A DNA stretch of 64,000 bases, taken from assembly GCA_963995505.1 (NCBI GenBank), contig OZ023183.1:15186671-15250670 (forward strand), written 5' to 3'. Positions within the stretch are counted from its first letter, which is position 1, and each line of letters opens with the position of its first letter. Source of the DNA: Hypericum androsaemum. Its lineage: Eukaryota > Streptophyta > Magnoliopsida > Malpighiales > Hypericaceae. Shown one piece after another: positions 45,204-57,549 of the stretch. Both the position numbers and the translations under genes were made by a program. Under the pieces are notes generated by a model. That model worked only from the letters and a program-made list of their open reading frames with translations. It made no database searches and was not told where the DNA came from.

Positions 45204-48200
45204 TCAGATCGTCTTGGGGTCAGCTTCTTCTTCTTCTAGCATGACCAGGTTGTTGAGCTTGTCAGCCAGCAAATCGAAATCGTGGTGGCTCCTGAGAATG
45301 CTTAGACGCACGTAGCGATTCTCAGCGCCGAACAAAGTGCCTTCTCGGCCGATGATATTAGCTGCCTTTAACGCAGCATAGCAGTTGGAGTCTTCTTCCT
45401 TCCCACATTTCACCCACGCGTACGCTGCAATTAGTTTAAACCAGTCTTATCATATGCTGATTCTAACAAAACGTCTTTTAACGATTTATACGTGGAATCA
45501 AGTAATAGAAGTTAGATATGAGTAAACATGATCGCGGTTACAATATTAAGATGGAAAGTTACCGGGTGAAGCATGCCGGACTTTGTTGAAAAAAATGCAG
45601 AATCTGGGTGGGATTTTCTGCAGAGAGAAACGAGTGGACGTGGACAGAATGTGGTTTAGTCTCTCCCAGCGTTTCCTCATCGTATCGTAGCCAAATTGGA
45701 AGATGTCCCTCCTCCTCCTCCTCCCTCCATCTTCAAGAACTACTTTGAGCAACTTCAAAGTCCTCAATTGAGTCTCCCGGGAGACTCCCATGGTGTTCAA
45801 ATGCAGATACGTATCCATCTTCTTGTAGATGGCCTCGTCTCTTATTACCCCCCACCTACATATTGTCACAAACTTAATTATTATCAGCATCCATGAAATT
45901 GTGGGCACCAAGTTTGCTAAATAATTAAGTGAACCCTCCAAAAAAAGACACGTGACAAATTTATAAATTACTAATCTCTCCGTAAGTTGATAACCTCTGT
46001 AAAATAAAAATTTGTTTGTGCAAAGATGATAAATGAGACTTCCTGAACTATGTGAGAGTTCTATCGTCTACTAGAGCGGGAGTTCTACTGTTGCTGAGTG
46101 GGATCGCGCGGAAATTTAGGCGATTCAATGACGCATTTAAGAAAGCAGAGCGCGTGAATGTATCTCACTTATATAATGTTAGTACAAACGAGACAGTCCA
46201 ATCATTAGTACCAATTGACAAAAAATGATTATGAATTTATCAATTGGGAAACATTTATATAAAAATAAACTACGTGATATTTGGTCAAAAAACGTGTTAT
46301 TAAAGTGAGTTTTTCACAAATTTTGATGGACAAATAAGAACTCAAAATGGAGAATATTTCTTACCCGAATCTTGAACCTGCATGACCGGTAAGCTTAGAG
46401 AGTGTAAAGAGCATCACATCACCATCTGCAGGCTCCGGAATCGGAGTATAGTGCGGCCAATAATATGCCATGTCGTAGATTGTTTTCACGTTCGGACCGT
46501 CAAGAACCGCCTGCTTCAGCTGCCCGTCCGGATTATTCGGCGAAGTCACAAACTCCACGAACTCTGTGCTGCCATCCGAACTATTCTTCCAGAGCGATGT
46601 GTCTCCTCCAAACTTGAATTCTTCCGACGAGAAGTAGTCCGTTTGCATGCGATACACCTGCATGCACAATAATATTTGTACATGTTACCGACGAACACTT
46701 GGGGTTCAAACATCAAAAGTGTAACAGATTCTACGAATTCGAACTCCAGCAGTTAATCTACATTACTAGGTACCCAGAAGAACTAGCAAGCACTTGAATC
46801 ATGAGCCAAAGGGCATAAATCTGACGAAACAAAGCGTTGATAAGTATAAAGGGATTCGAGATTCAAACTAATATAATCATAGTGTAAAATTTACCCAAAA
46901 AAATAAACTGATGATGACATTATTCTTTTTTTTTTGGGTAAATTTTCTTTATTAATATTAATAATATAGTAGTAGTAATATTATTATTTACAATGATTAT
47001 CCCCTATGTTATTCTAACTTAACTAATAAATCTTGAATTTAAGTCTCTTAAGAATACAACAATATTAAATATTTGTTGAAAAACTTTTGCCATTTTTCAA
47101 ATGTCTCACCCGACTTGAACCTGTATTACTCGACGATTCAGAAAAAAACAATAGCTGACCGGGTAAAAAGGAGTGGAGGCAACAACACTTGCGGGGGGGA
47201 AGGAGGCGTTGTCAGGGGACAAGGCGTGGACGGCGGCGTTGAGGAGTTGGGTGGAGCCTGACCCGAAGACTAGGTACTTGCCGTCGGCAACGGCGTTCCC
47301 GACGGCGGCGTGAAGCATTCTGATGTATCTTTCAAGCTCCCTGGAGATGAAGGCGTCGTCCTCGAACCTGTAGCTCATCCGGTGCCAACCCGCCACTACC
47401 ACCGCGCTGCTGCTTGCGCGATCCATCCAGAAGGGTTCCAGGAATAACGGGTCCCCTCTGTAATCGCCAATTAACCTGGTGTTAGTTTTTACTTTGCACA
47501 AAACGTAATATAATGAATCGACTGAGATTTTACTCATTTGAAGCCTAATATTGGTTTAGTTCTCATTTTCCAACATTACCCTCTAGTTTTTCTTACAAGT
47601 AGAATTGTATTTATCTTGAAAAATATTCGTCAACAAAGTTACATTTATTATTATTTACATCGCTTATAAATGTCTTTACACATTTATCTCCTCGAATATA
47701 TACTAGATAAGATTTTATAATATTTTTACATTATGATAAAATATATCTAGTATTCTAGTATAAGCCTGAAACAAATACACCTAGATTTATTTCTTCCATT
47801 TGTATTCTTCTATTGTCTCGTGAGTTGTCCCTGATGATAGTCTCGACTGCATCACTCCTTCAACTCCAAAGCAATTTACCAAATTGCTCACTCACTTCAA
47901 CTCCTAAGCTATTCGCCAAATTGCTCACAGAGAATTTTTCCAAACGGCCTTCTAGTTGTTTTAAAGTATTAACTGAAATATAGAAATTTTATTATATTTT
48001 AAAATTCTAGATCAAATATAGTATTTAGGTTTCAATCAGTGAGTTTTCTTTCGTTGAATATTCGACTAATCTAGGTTTCAATCATGTAAGATTATCAAGA
48101 CTTTTGCAGAAACTCTCTGTCAAGTTTCAACAGTGTTTATCTTCCATAGAATCAGTCTAACTTAGAATAATACCATCAAGTTTTTTTTTTTTGAAAATTC

Positions 48201-48621
48201 CACCATCAAGTTTAACGAATAATTTTCGCTAAGTTTTAGATAGAGACATAAGAGTCCCCTTCCCTAAATAGTTCTAGATAGTGCCCGGCACAAAAGAGAC
48301 AGAGTTAGTGAGTTACCCGTTGGCGTCAACAATACAATCGGAAGAGAAGTGGGAGCAATTGGGACCTCCATAGCAAGTGAAACACTCGCAGGTCGGGCCA
48401 TCGTCGGTGACCAAGCCATCCAAGTAGGCTGTTCCATGGCCCGAACACGTAAGAGCGGCCACTCTCTCAGCTTCAAGAGCTGCCTCTTTCGTCCAGCTTA
48501 GACTCCACTCGTTCCGATTCAGCCCAAAGTACAGGTTTAGAGCCAAAGAAGACACTAAAAGCAGCAACAGTTGCTTTGATGATGATGAGCTTCTTGGCTT
48601 GGCCATGGTCTGGCTTTCCAT
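45204..48621 (-). CDS. Alliinase-type tryptophan aminotransferase-related protein (TAR3/4-like)
   Basis: PLP-dependent enzyme of the TAA1/TAR-alliinase family, which acts as aromatic aminotransferase in auxin synthesis or as C-S lyase. Five exons on the minus strand: 48621-48317, 47457-47160, 46657-46365, 45855-45563 and 45424-45204 (469 aa, phases agree). Residues 17-34 form a hydrophobic signal anchor (LLLLLVSSLALNLYF). A Cys-rich EGF-alliinase domain follows (CSGHGTAYLDG, CECFTCYGGPNCSHF, DC). The alliinase C domain has DPLFLEPFWM, TSPNNPDGQLK, YDMAYYWPHYT and SKLTGHAGSRFGW, with the PLP-binding Lys at about 289. The EGF domain argues for TAR3/TAR4 rather than TAA1 or TAR2. An alternative start is Met6. 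The substrate cannot be decided from sequence. It converges on SOL1, 273 bp from stop to stop. Confidence 0.94.
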
Positions 48622-49767
48622 AGCCTTGGGAATCTCTCTTTCTCGAGATCGTTAATTACTTGGATACCTTTCGGGGAACGAATGAGCTGACAAGTGGAAT
48701 GGTCCGCCCAATAATACAATTTTTTGTTTATATTGGTCAACTTATAAATGTGAGAGAGTTAATCCCACAAGTAGAACAAACTAGAACAAATTATTTAAAA
48801 CAAATTACATGAGTGCTTATTTGTCCATACAATAATACATGGATAGAAAAGTCCACCAGATATTTAAAAAAAAGTGTGGATGAAATTCAAGTCCATAAAT
48901 AGGATTAATTGATAGGGCCACGGAATTCTAAAAAAATAAAAAAATTTTGATAGGGCCACGGAGTGTCATGCTTCTGAGACTACAGCTAGCAGCACCCTTG
49001 GAGTTGGGGGTTGGTTCGAGCAAACGAAAAAAGGAAAAAATTATAAAAAAGAAGAGAAAACTAGATGCTTCCCCGTCCGAACCATGTCAGAAGGCGGGCG
49101 ACAGCCCGAGGGCACGGCCCTTGGGCGGTATATATATATATTTCCTTTTTTAATCTAGTCTAATGACATTTCGCACAATGTTATTCGTAAAAATTTTGCA
49201 ATAGAAAAGCTCATAATGTTCTTAAAAATGATTTGATCAAGTATATTTGGCAAAAATTCTGCACTAGTCATTTAATATGTAATTTGCATTTTCAGTATTT
49301 GTAATTTATCATTTAACGCATCTATTTTTAGTTTAATTTATTCTTTCTAATTTTGTATTGCAACTTTTGTAATCTTAATTTTATTACTTTATCATAATTT
49401 TTTCTTGTTATAATTGTGGAGGCATCATTTTGGTATATTTATTACAATTTATATATAAACAAAAAATTGATAGTAGATAATATGTGGATGAGAAAGAAAT
49501 TAATTATTTATTGAGTTAGATTATATGTAAAAAAAAGAAAAATTAATTATTTATTCTGTGATCTGGATTAACTGGCTGCTAGCTCTAGTCTGAAGATTTG
49601 GACGGTGTGCCTAGATTTGTAGTCACTAGATTGTATGCAATTTGTTTGTTAGTTTCTCTTAACCATTTGAGTATAAAGGGAGCACTTGCTCCTTGTGTTA
49701 GTTGTAACAGAGAAATAAGGGTTTCGAGAGAAAAAAATTAAAATACGATAAAATCTTTATATATAAT
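48622..49767. other. Intergenic upstream of the TAR gene, no gene seen
   Basis: AT-rich. A TATA-like GAGTATAAAGGGAGC on the plus strand near 49669 precedes the decayed Copia remnant and could belong to an old LTR, but no partner LTR was found. The first few hundred bases should contain the TAR promoter on the minus strand. Confidence 0.35.
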
Positions 49768-50898
49768 CTAAAATTTTAAGACAATGAGTACACAGAAATA
49801 CTTCACAAACACATATTTTTCTCTTTTTACCATAATAAAAAACTTCTTAAAGTGATCAAATATATGATTTTTATTCTTACAAAATATAACGATAGCTTTT
49901 GTGATGTATATATCATCAATAAAGGTAAGGAAATATTTGATATTGCCTAATGACTCCATTTTCATAGGACCACACACACGTCAGAATGTAAAAACTTTTA
50001 AAAACTTTTTTTTTTCAATCTCTATAGGTACAAAATGAACTTTTATGATGTTGTCTTGCCAAGAAGAACTTTTTCTCTTAGTAGTCTTCACAAAAGAAAC
50101 TTTATGATATTTTGCAAAGGTACAATAATCACACAAATATAATTGCATACCTGTAGAGAATGAAACAACGAACTATAATTCTTGCATTTCCTTCTCGCTC
50201 AAATGTCCACGTCGCTTATATCATAAATTTGGTTAGGTAGAATCCTCAATTGCGCTGACCTCATCTCCTAACACCTTCACTTAAGTCTTGTAAATAGTAC
50301 CATATTTATGTCCTCTACTAGATCTCCAGTGGTAAACTTCCACGGTGTGTCACCAAAATGACTATAAAACCAGCTACATCAAATGCATGTATATATATTA
50401 GGTTCAGATCAGATCAGGAACATGTATGACATCTTTTAATTTTAATTTATGCCGAACATCCATCTTAATCAAAACATCAACAACTCTCTCAATATTTGCA
50501 AAATTGCTATTGCAAATTTTAAATTTGTCAAAATCTTCTGCTTTGTATAAGATGAACATCTCATTGTGAAGAACTGTGTGATATAATACACTAGAAGTGA
50601 TGACCCACTCTGTGTACGGATCACTAAATACACAAATGTCATCTTTAAAAGAAATCAATGTCACCTCGTCTATTGTAGATATGGTAGCTCTTTGGCCATT
50701 CTCCTTATTCTCCTCGCCTTCCTGCTTCTTTTGAGCAATCTACAATTTCTCTTTTAAACGGTAATGCTTTATCACAATATTAACACTTCAACCCCTCTCT
50801 CGACTGAGATTTTCTTTTGAACTTGCCTCTCACACGATTCTTTGTGACCATGGCCTTGTTTCTATAGCCCATAAAGTCAATTGATCTCCTCAAGTTTC
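49768..50898 (-). mobile_element. Old Copia remnant, downstream half
   Basis: Minus strand, in gene order from high to low coordinates: a gag zinc-knuckle remnant (KC, stop, YCDKALPFKRE, near 50770-50820), protease/gag-pre-integrase (FKDDICVFSDPYTEWVITSS ... LKDVIHVPDL, 50664-50404) and an integrase start (MCGPMKMESLGNIKYFLTFI, 49977-49768). The active-site DSGA is lost and stops are frequent. The gag continues on the far side of the younger Copia at 58372 and above. Confidence 0.85.
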
Positions 50899-51851
50899 TA
50901 TTATTTCGGAGGGTTGGTGTACTTGATTAGGATCTTCGGCAGTCGAGGCAAGTGTTGGACACTTTCTCCGTAAGACGAGATTGCCCCGTATATTTCAGTG
51001 CGGTACGGGCTACGGCAATCGTCCCCAAGATACAACGACTGTTAGGGCATTTCCAAGACCGTTGCACACGTATCTCGAAACTTTTGGGCGAACCCTTATA
51101 TACCCAGAACTTTCGGACCTTTGTTTTCTAAGTGAAGAACGGGGGAGAGAAGAAGACAACAATGCTCGGAGATGCACTTGCTGCTGGGATGAATGATTAT
51201 GCAGGGGGCATGCCTATTTATAGGCTGAAGGAGGCAGGGAGGCAGCCACCCCGAAGGGACGCGTCTCCTCGGCCAACAGGCTGGCTGGCTGGCTGCGCTC
51301 GTGGCCCTTTGGTGGCTTCTAGATCCTTCCAGGTGTGCCCAAGCTGCGCTGGCGCCCTTTCGCGACGGATCTCGCAGCCCTTCAGCCTTTTGAAAGTTCC
51401 AGCCCATCGTGCCTCTTCGGTGGCCAACCAGAAGACGCTCGCAGCTCTTCGTCACTCCGGTAGCTGCGCAGCTCTCTTCGGACCCGGGCAAAATACTTAA
51501 AGCTCCTCCAGCTCCTCGCGATGATGCGCACGTGCGAAGTGCCAAGTGCGCCACAAAGTCTCCATTGCGACCTGCGTCCAATGCACCATACGCACACGCA
51601 CATGCGCGTGCACGTGCATGTACGCGTGCACGTGTGCGTGCGCGAGTGCGTACTCGTACTCGTGCTCGTGCTCGGACGGTGCGCAGCTAGCGGTGGGTCA
51701 GCCTTTTGGGTTGTCAATCAAGTTGAGAGGTAAGGAGAGGAATTCCTTATAAATAAGGAAATCTTTCTTGCTCTATTCAATGTGGGATTGTAACCTTCCA
51801 TCTTCCCTTTGGGCCTTTGGGCTTTTTGGGCCTTCATTCACAAACCCAACA
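50899..51851 (-). repeat. 3' LTR of the Copia element (953 bp)
   Basis: Matches 57550-58371 over its length apart from an extra stretch of about 100 bp (around 51431-51535) and a longer CG/CA dinucleotide tract (51587-51644). Open frames inside it are chance products of GC-rich sequence. Confidence 0.93.
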
Positions 51852-52394
51852 ATCCCCCACATGAATGATGACCAATGCATGCAAACTCTAATCAAAAGTT
51901 CTGACGTATTATTATTGCATCGAGATAGGTAGCTTGCGGCTTTGAACCTTCTCTAGTAGTATGTTATCGGATTTACTCGCTGCTCGATGAACGCGATGTT
52001 TTGAACCGTCAGCTTTTGGCGTAAACCAAGATAATAACATTTACACAATAATAACCCTAGTATATTTGGGTTCTCACGTTGTGTCCGTTTCGGCCATGGA
52101 CCGTATCTTGGATTCATAAGTGTTTTTTCCATTTGAAGCGGCCTCACTTCACACTTACATAGGTGATCTCCTATCAGGAGTATCCTGCCATACTCCACCT
52201 TTATCAAGGTATAGGAATCGTTAAAAGTGTAATGCTTAACCTTACCACACCTCTGCAGGTTAATACCTGGGCAGCTTCTGAGAATGAGATAGGTTCCAGG
52301 TGATTAACTGAACCCTCCATAACTTAGTTGTCTCATTGAACCAAGTTTGTGGGATCTTCACTCATCATGGTTGAGTTACCGCTATGGATGTTCT

Positions 52395-53912
52395 TTAGTG
52401 TGTAGATTTTAATTCCATTCCCCTTACTGCATTGTACATTTGATCTCTATTGATTCCTTTCGTAAAAGGATCCGCTAAGTTGTCCTTGGACTTTAAGTAA
52501 TTAATGGTGATCACCCCACTAGAGATCAACTGTCTAACGGTATTGTGTCTTTGACGGATATGTCGAGACTTTCCGTTGTACAATGTACTTTGTGCTCTCC
52601 CGATTGCAGACATGCTATCACAATGTATCAATACGGGAGGCACCGGTTTGCTCCAGCACAGAATATCCTCTAGAAAGTTTCTGAGCCATTCAGCTTCTTC
52701 CCCAGCTTTGTCTAATGCTATAAACTCCGAATCCATGGTGGATCGAGCTATGCACGTTTGTTTAGAGGACTTCCAAGACACAGCTCCTCCTCCTATGATG
52801 AATACATATCCACTCGTGGATTTGGAGTCCTTAGTGCTCGATATCCAGTTTGCATCACTGTATCCTTCTAATACAGCTGGATATTTAGCATAATGTATGC
52901 CATGGTTTATGGTATATTTTAAATACCGTAAAACTCTTTCCAGAGCTAGCCAGTGATCCTTCCCTGGATTACTTGTGAATCTACTAAGCTTACTAACTGA
53001 GTACGCAATATCAGGACGAGTGCAGTTTGTTAAATACATCAAGCTCCCGATAATTTGCGCATACTTCAGTTGAGATACTGGGTTCCCTCGATTCTTGGCT
53101 AAGTGTAGATTCAAATCTACTAGAGTCTTAACCGGAGGTTTGTCAAAAGCTTCAAATTTCTTGAGCACGCTTTCCACGTAGTGGGATTGCGTCAAGATAA
53201 TTTTGTCAGCTTTCCTAGAAATTTTTATTCCTAGTATGACGTCTGCCAGACCCATATCTTTCATGTCAAAGTGATTCTTTAACATGTTCTTAGTTTTCAC
53301 AATAACCTCTTTATTGCTTCCCGTAATTAGTAGGTCATCTACGTAGAGACATACAATTACGTAAGCTTCAGGTGTGCCCTTAATGTACATACATTTATCG
53401 CACTCATTAATTTTAAATCCATTTGACATCATTGTTCTGTCAAATTTCTCGTGCCACTGTTTCGGTGCTTATTTTAGCCCGTATAGTGACTTGACTAGTT
53501 GACACACTTTATGCTCTTGATCGGGAGCCACAAACCCTTCAGGTTGCTCCATGTATATCTCCTCTTCCAGTTCTCCATTTAGGAAAGCTATTTTTACGTC
53601 CATTTGGTGGATCTCGAGGTTATAGAGTGCTGCAACAGCTATGAGTACTCTAATTGATGTGATTCTTGTGACCGGTGAATACGTGTCAAAGAAATCATAT
53701 CCTTCCTTCTGTTTGAACCCCTTAGCTACCAATCGAGCTTTATACTTGTCGATTGATCCATCAGCTTTGTATTTCCTTTTTAGGATCCACCTGCATCCCA
53801 AAGGTTTACAGCCCGGTGGGAGATCCACGATTTCCCACGTGTGATTTTGCATAATAGATTCTATCTCACTATTGATAGCTTCCTTCCAGAGAGGAGCATC
53901 TGGACTGGACAA
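52395..53912 (-). pseudogene. Copia reverse transcriptase and RNase H
   Basis: From 53912: PLWKEAINSEIESIMQNHTW, GCRWILKRKYKADGSIDKYK, ARLVAKGFKQKEGYDFFDTY and SLYGLK, then a stop where APKQWH continues. From 53432: [16 protein letters not shown] (RT catalytic YVDD), [27 protein letters not shown] and LADPFTKG (RNase H). The two parts are one ancestral reading frame broken by one stop codon. The second part (345 codons) is fully open. Confidence 0.94.
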
Positions 53913-54099
53913 TACCTCTTGGATTGTCCTAGGTTCATTTTCTAATGCATAGGTTAGATAATCCGGACCGAAAGATTTGGTTACCTTCGTCCGTTTACTA
54001 CGTCTAAGTTCATCATCTTTCTGATTTGACCCTTGCGTAGTCTCGTGAGCCCTTTTCTTCGGACTTGCTTCCTATCTTTCCTTATTAGGAAAGCTATCT

Positions 54100-54901
54100 T
54101 CAAAAAATATTGCGTTCCTTGATTCTATGACCATTCCCGTTTATCTCAGGGTTTTTAAATTTATGCACCAAGAATCGATAAGCACTACTATTTTGCGCAT
54201 ATCCGATAAAGATGCAATCAATGGTCTTGGGTCCTATTCTCACCTGCTTAGGCTTAGGTACTTCGACCTTTGCTAGGCACCCCCACACTTTAAGGTAACC
54301 GTAGGAAGGCTTCCTTCCTTTTCATAGTTCATATGGAGTTTTATTCCTTTTCTTGTGTGGCAATTTATTTAGAATGTGGTTAGCTGAGAGCACAGCTTCC
54401 CCCCACATGTTCTGGGGTAAGCCCGAGCTAATCAACATAGCGTTCATCATCTCCTTAAGAGTTTGATTTTTGCGTTCAGCTACGCCATTCGATTGAGGTG
54501 AGTATGGAGCAGTCGTCTGATGAATAATGCCGTGTTCTTGATAGAGTTCCTCAAACGGAGCTACATATTCTCCTCCTCGATCACTTCGGATCATTTTGAT
54601 TTTCACGCTGAGTTGATTTTCAACCTCATTCTTATATCTCTTAAAGGCATCAAGAGCTTCGTCTTTGCCCTTTAGGAGATATACGTAACAGTATCTCATG
54701 CAATCATCGATAAACGTCATGAAGTATTTCTTCCCGCCTTTAGTTTGCACGTGTTTCATATCGCAAGTGTCCGTATGAATTAATTCTAAAGGCGTAGTAC
54801 TTCTTTCCACCGAATAGAAAGGTGCTTTGGTCATTTTAGCCTCCACACATACTTCACATTTATCGGATGGGTTGAACTCTAGATTCGGTAATAAATTTAA
54901 G
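54100..54901 (-). pseudogene. Copia integrase
   Basis: From 54901: [20 protein letters not shown] completes the HHCC finger. The core follows with D (HTDTCDMK), D (IRSDRGGEY) and E ([10 protein letters not shown]), then [13 protein letters not shown] and a stop near 54322. The downstream piece WGCLAKVEVPKPKQ ... CIFIGYAQNSSAYRF (54288-54100) is the usual integrase C-terminal region. The His half of the finger ([13 protein letters not shown]) lies beyond the MULE at 56165 and above. Confidence 0.93.
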
Positions 54902-56164
54902 AGATAATTACTATCAGGACCTCAGGGTATAGTCAAATAGACTCTGAGGACCTTGTAGTTTTCCTACTAATTACTGAGCCCCTGTAGTTTGGTTATTATT
55001 ATACATTCCGATCCCTGGCTGATGTCAGCATTTTTTTCTTCCTTTTTTATCATAGAAATGACCAAAATGCCCCTCCCACAAAAAAAATCAAAGTACGCGA
55101 CCGGTGGCATCGTCGTCGAGACCGCCACAGGGATTAAACTCTCGCGAACCACCACCAATTAACGCAAGCGGGAGGCTGCGACGAGGACGCAAGCGGTTGG
55201 ACTTCGACCCTCCTCAAACCGGACCCATCCGGCCTGACCAGGTAGATGCTGAATGCGGTCGGGTTGGCTGGGTCATCCCGGTTGGAGGAGAATGCGATGA
55301 GGTCACCCGTGGGCGACCAGCTGGGCATCGTGTCGGTCCAGGGGCCCTCCATTAACTGACGGACGCTCCCCCCGGCGGTAACCTCCCCGTTGACGATGTC
55401 AAGAACGTAGAGGTTCTTGTAACCGCTTCGTCCCGACCTGAACACGAGGGATTTCCCGTCCGGGGAGGATGAGGGGAACGCGTTGTTCCCGGTGTCCTCC
55501 TTCGTGAGTATCTTGACCTCGCACGTGACCTCCTCGCGGTCCTCCGTTAGGTTCGAGGGGTCGAACGTGACGCGGGCGATCTGGATGGTTACTTTGTTCG
55601 ACTCGAAGATGGGGCCCAGCGCGGTGTAGATGACGCCGTCTTTCTTGGGACTCCACGAGTTGCAAAGACGGTCCCGCCGGAGAGCAAGGTCCAGTACTTT
55701 GAGCCGTTAGATCTGACAATTATTAGGCCACCGCGGACCATGGAATCAGTGTTGTGCGGCGCGCGGGGAGAAGGCGGGGAATGCTCCATTTAGCCAGAGG
55801 AGGCGGAGGTTCTTCTCCGGCGAAGCCACAAGCTTGAGGTGCAGGATCGTCAAGTCCGGCTCGCCCGGGCCAGCTGAGCTTCCCCAGAACCGGTGGTACC
55901 CGAAGGAGGAAGAATCAGGCGAGATGAGCGGGTTGTAGTGGTGGAAGCTAGGGTTTATCGGCTCTGTGACCGGGATAAACGTCGCCGTCTGGGGCATTTT
56001 GGTCATTTCTATGATAAAAAAAGGAGAAAAAAAATACTGACATCAGCCAGGGATCGGAATGTATAATAATAACCAAACTACAGGGGCTCAGTAATTAGTA
56101 GGAAAACTACAGGGTCCTCAGAGTCTATTTGACTATACCCTAGGGTCCTGATAGTAATTATCTC
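54902..56164. mobile_element. Pack-MULE carrying a TolB-like gene fragment, inserted in the Copia
   Basis: The arms begin GAGATAATTACTATCAGGAC and end GTCCTGATAGTAATTATCTC, continuing inward as near-perfect inverted copies of about 170 bp to the motif ATCATAGAAATGACCAAAAT. A perfect 9-bp target duplication TAAATTTAA flanks it (54893-54901 and 56165-56173). Removing the element restores the Copia integrase reading [12 protein letters not shown]. There is no transposase. The interior is GC-rich captured coding sequence. Confidence 0.95.
55130..56006 (-). pseudogene. Captured TolB/PD40 beta-propeller gene fragment
   Basis: Minus strand in several frames: ATFIPVTEPINPSFHHYNPL, GYHRFWGSS, then SNGSKYWTLLSGGTVFATRG, VTIQIARVTFDPSNLTEDRE, SSPDGKSLVFRSGRSGYKNL, PSWSPTGDLIAFSSNRDDP and SIYLVRPDGSGLRRV. 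The repeated S-P-D-G-x-x-L/I-x-F-x-S-x-R pattern is the PD40 (TolB-like propeller) signature, found in plants in DPP-IV N-terminal-like/TolB-related proteins. Frameshifts separate the parts. It lies wholly inside the MULE. Confidence 0.85.
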
Positions 56165-56173
56165 TAAATTTAA

Positions 56174-56690
56174 ACTTACTAACTTTCTTAGCGAGTTTAA
56201 ATTTACGTGTCCTAATCTACCATGCCATAAATTAGAACACTCGACCAAGTAAGAAGAAGCGTTAACTTTATTTTCACCGTTAAAGGTGCGATGTACAGTT
56301 ATTACATTCATCTTAAACAGCCCCCTCTCTAGATAACCCTTTCCTATGAATTGACCCGCTTTGGTCAGTACAAACTTATCAGCCTCAAATACAAGCTTAA
56401 GACCGACTTTGCTTAACAGTGAGCCAAAAACTAAGTTCTTGCGGATGTCCGAGACATGCAGCACATCCTTGAGGGTCAGATCCTTTCCTGAAGTCAGCTT
56501 CAGGACCACCTTACCCAGACCGACGATCTTGGACATTGCGGAGTTTCCCATGAACAGCTTTTGACCGGTGATCGGAATATAGTTCGAGAACATCTCCTTG
56601 TCCGAGCAGACGTGGCGGGTAGCTCCAGTGTCCACGAACCACTCTCTCGGATTGTCCACCAGGTTGGCTTTAAACACCACGGCTTACAGA
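56174..56690 (-). pseudogene. Copia protease and gag-pre-integrase
   Basis: Reads [20 protein letters not shown] and [10 protein letters not shown] (aspartic protease with DTGA), then [40 protein letters not shown] and [17 protein letters not shown] (gag-pre-integrase and HxxxH). It ends at the MULE target repeat. Upstream, the zinc knuckle keeps only RAKDCHQPKKDD; its first CxxC half is missing and the frame is shifted near 56768. Confidence 0.92.
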
Positions 56691-56765
56691 TCCATCTGGG
56701 ACAAGTCTTCAGCCAGGTTAGCCTTTCCTTGGTCGTCCTTCTTCGGCTGGTGACAGTCCTTAGCC

Positions 56766-57533
56766 CTAGGGTTCCTTGATCTTCTTTTTCTTCTTGGGCT
56801 CTTGCTTCTCCTGCTTATCCCCAGACTTCTTCCTCTTCTTGCTACCTTTTCCCTTGGCGAGGTGCACGGTGGTCTCAGGGTTGGCCTCGCCTTGCTTGAC
56901 TTCGGACTTTCGGTTGTCTTCCTCGATCCTAAGTCTCACGATCAGGTCTTCTAGGCCCATGTCCTTCCTCTTGTGCTTGAGGTAGCTCTTGAAGTCCTTC
57001 CAGAGCGGGGGGAGCTTCTCGATCATTGCAGCTACTTGGAAGGACTCGCTGAGTTACATCCCTTCGGCTTGGATCTCGTGAAGGATCAGCTGCAACTCCT
57101 GCACTTGGTCAATGACCTTCTTGGAGTCCACCATCTTGAAGTCGAGGAATCGTCCGACGATGAATTTCTTCGTCCCGGCATCCTCTGTTTTGTACTTCTT
57201 CTCGAGTGAACCCCACAGCTCTTTAGCAGTTTTGGCTTCCGCGTAGACGTTGTAGAGCGTGTCGTCTAGTCCATTCAGGATGTAGTTCCGGCATAGGAAG
57301 TTGCTATGACTCCATGCATCAAGGGCGTTAATCTTCTGTTGATCTGCCTCATTTTTCGCCACCTTCGGAGCCTCTTCCTTCAAGAATTGGACCAGGTTGA
57401 GCGTCGTCAGGTAGAACAACATCTTCTGTTGCCACCTCTTGAACGCGGTACCGTTGAACTTGGCTGGCCTTTCGGCGTGGACAGTTCCCGGGACCGCTGG
57501 TGCTGAGCTTGTTGATGCCATCTTCAAGTACAC
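56766..57533 (-). pseudogene. Copia gag (UBN2-type)
   Basis: Starts at 57533 ([12 protein letters not shown], possibly from the internal MASTSSAP), with [40 protein letters not shown] and [20 protein letters not shown], then a stop after EIQAEGM near 57054. It continues as MIEKLPPLWKDFKSYLKHKR and a Lys-rich tail. This is the capsid-like gag of plant Copia elements, broken by one stop. Confidence 0.9.
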
Positions 57534-57549
57534 AATCTCGTCTTACGAT

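Noticed and set aside
45696..45896. Pro-rich plus-strand frame
   Set aside because: It is antisense to TAR exon 4 (Arg-rich segment GGRRRRRD).
51096..51752. Several overlapping open frames of 70-160 codons
   Set aside because: All lie within the Copia LTR, are GC-rich in every frame, and are matched by equally meaningless frames in the other LTR (57632-58253).
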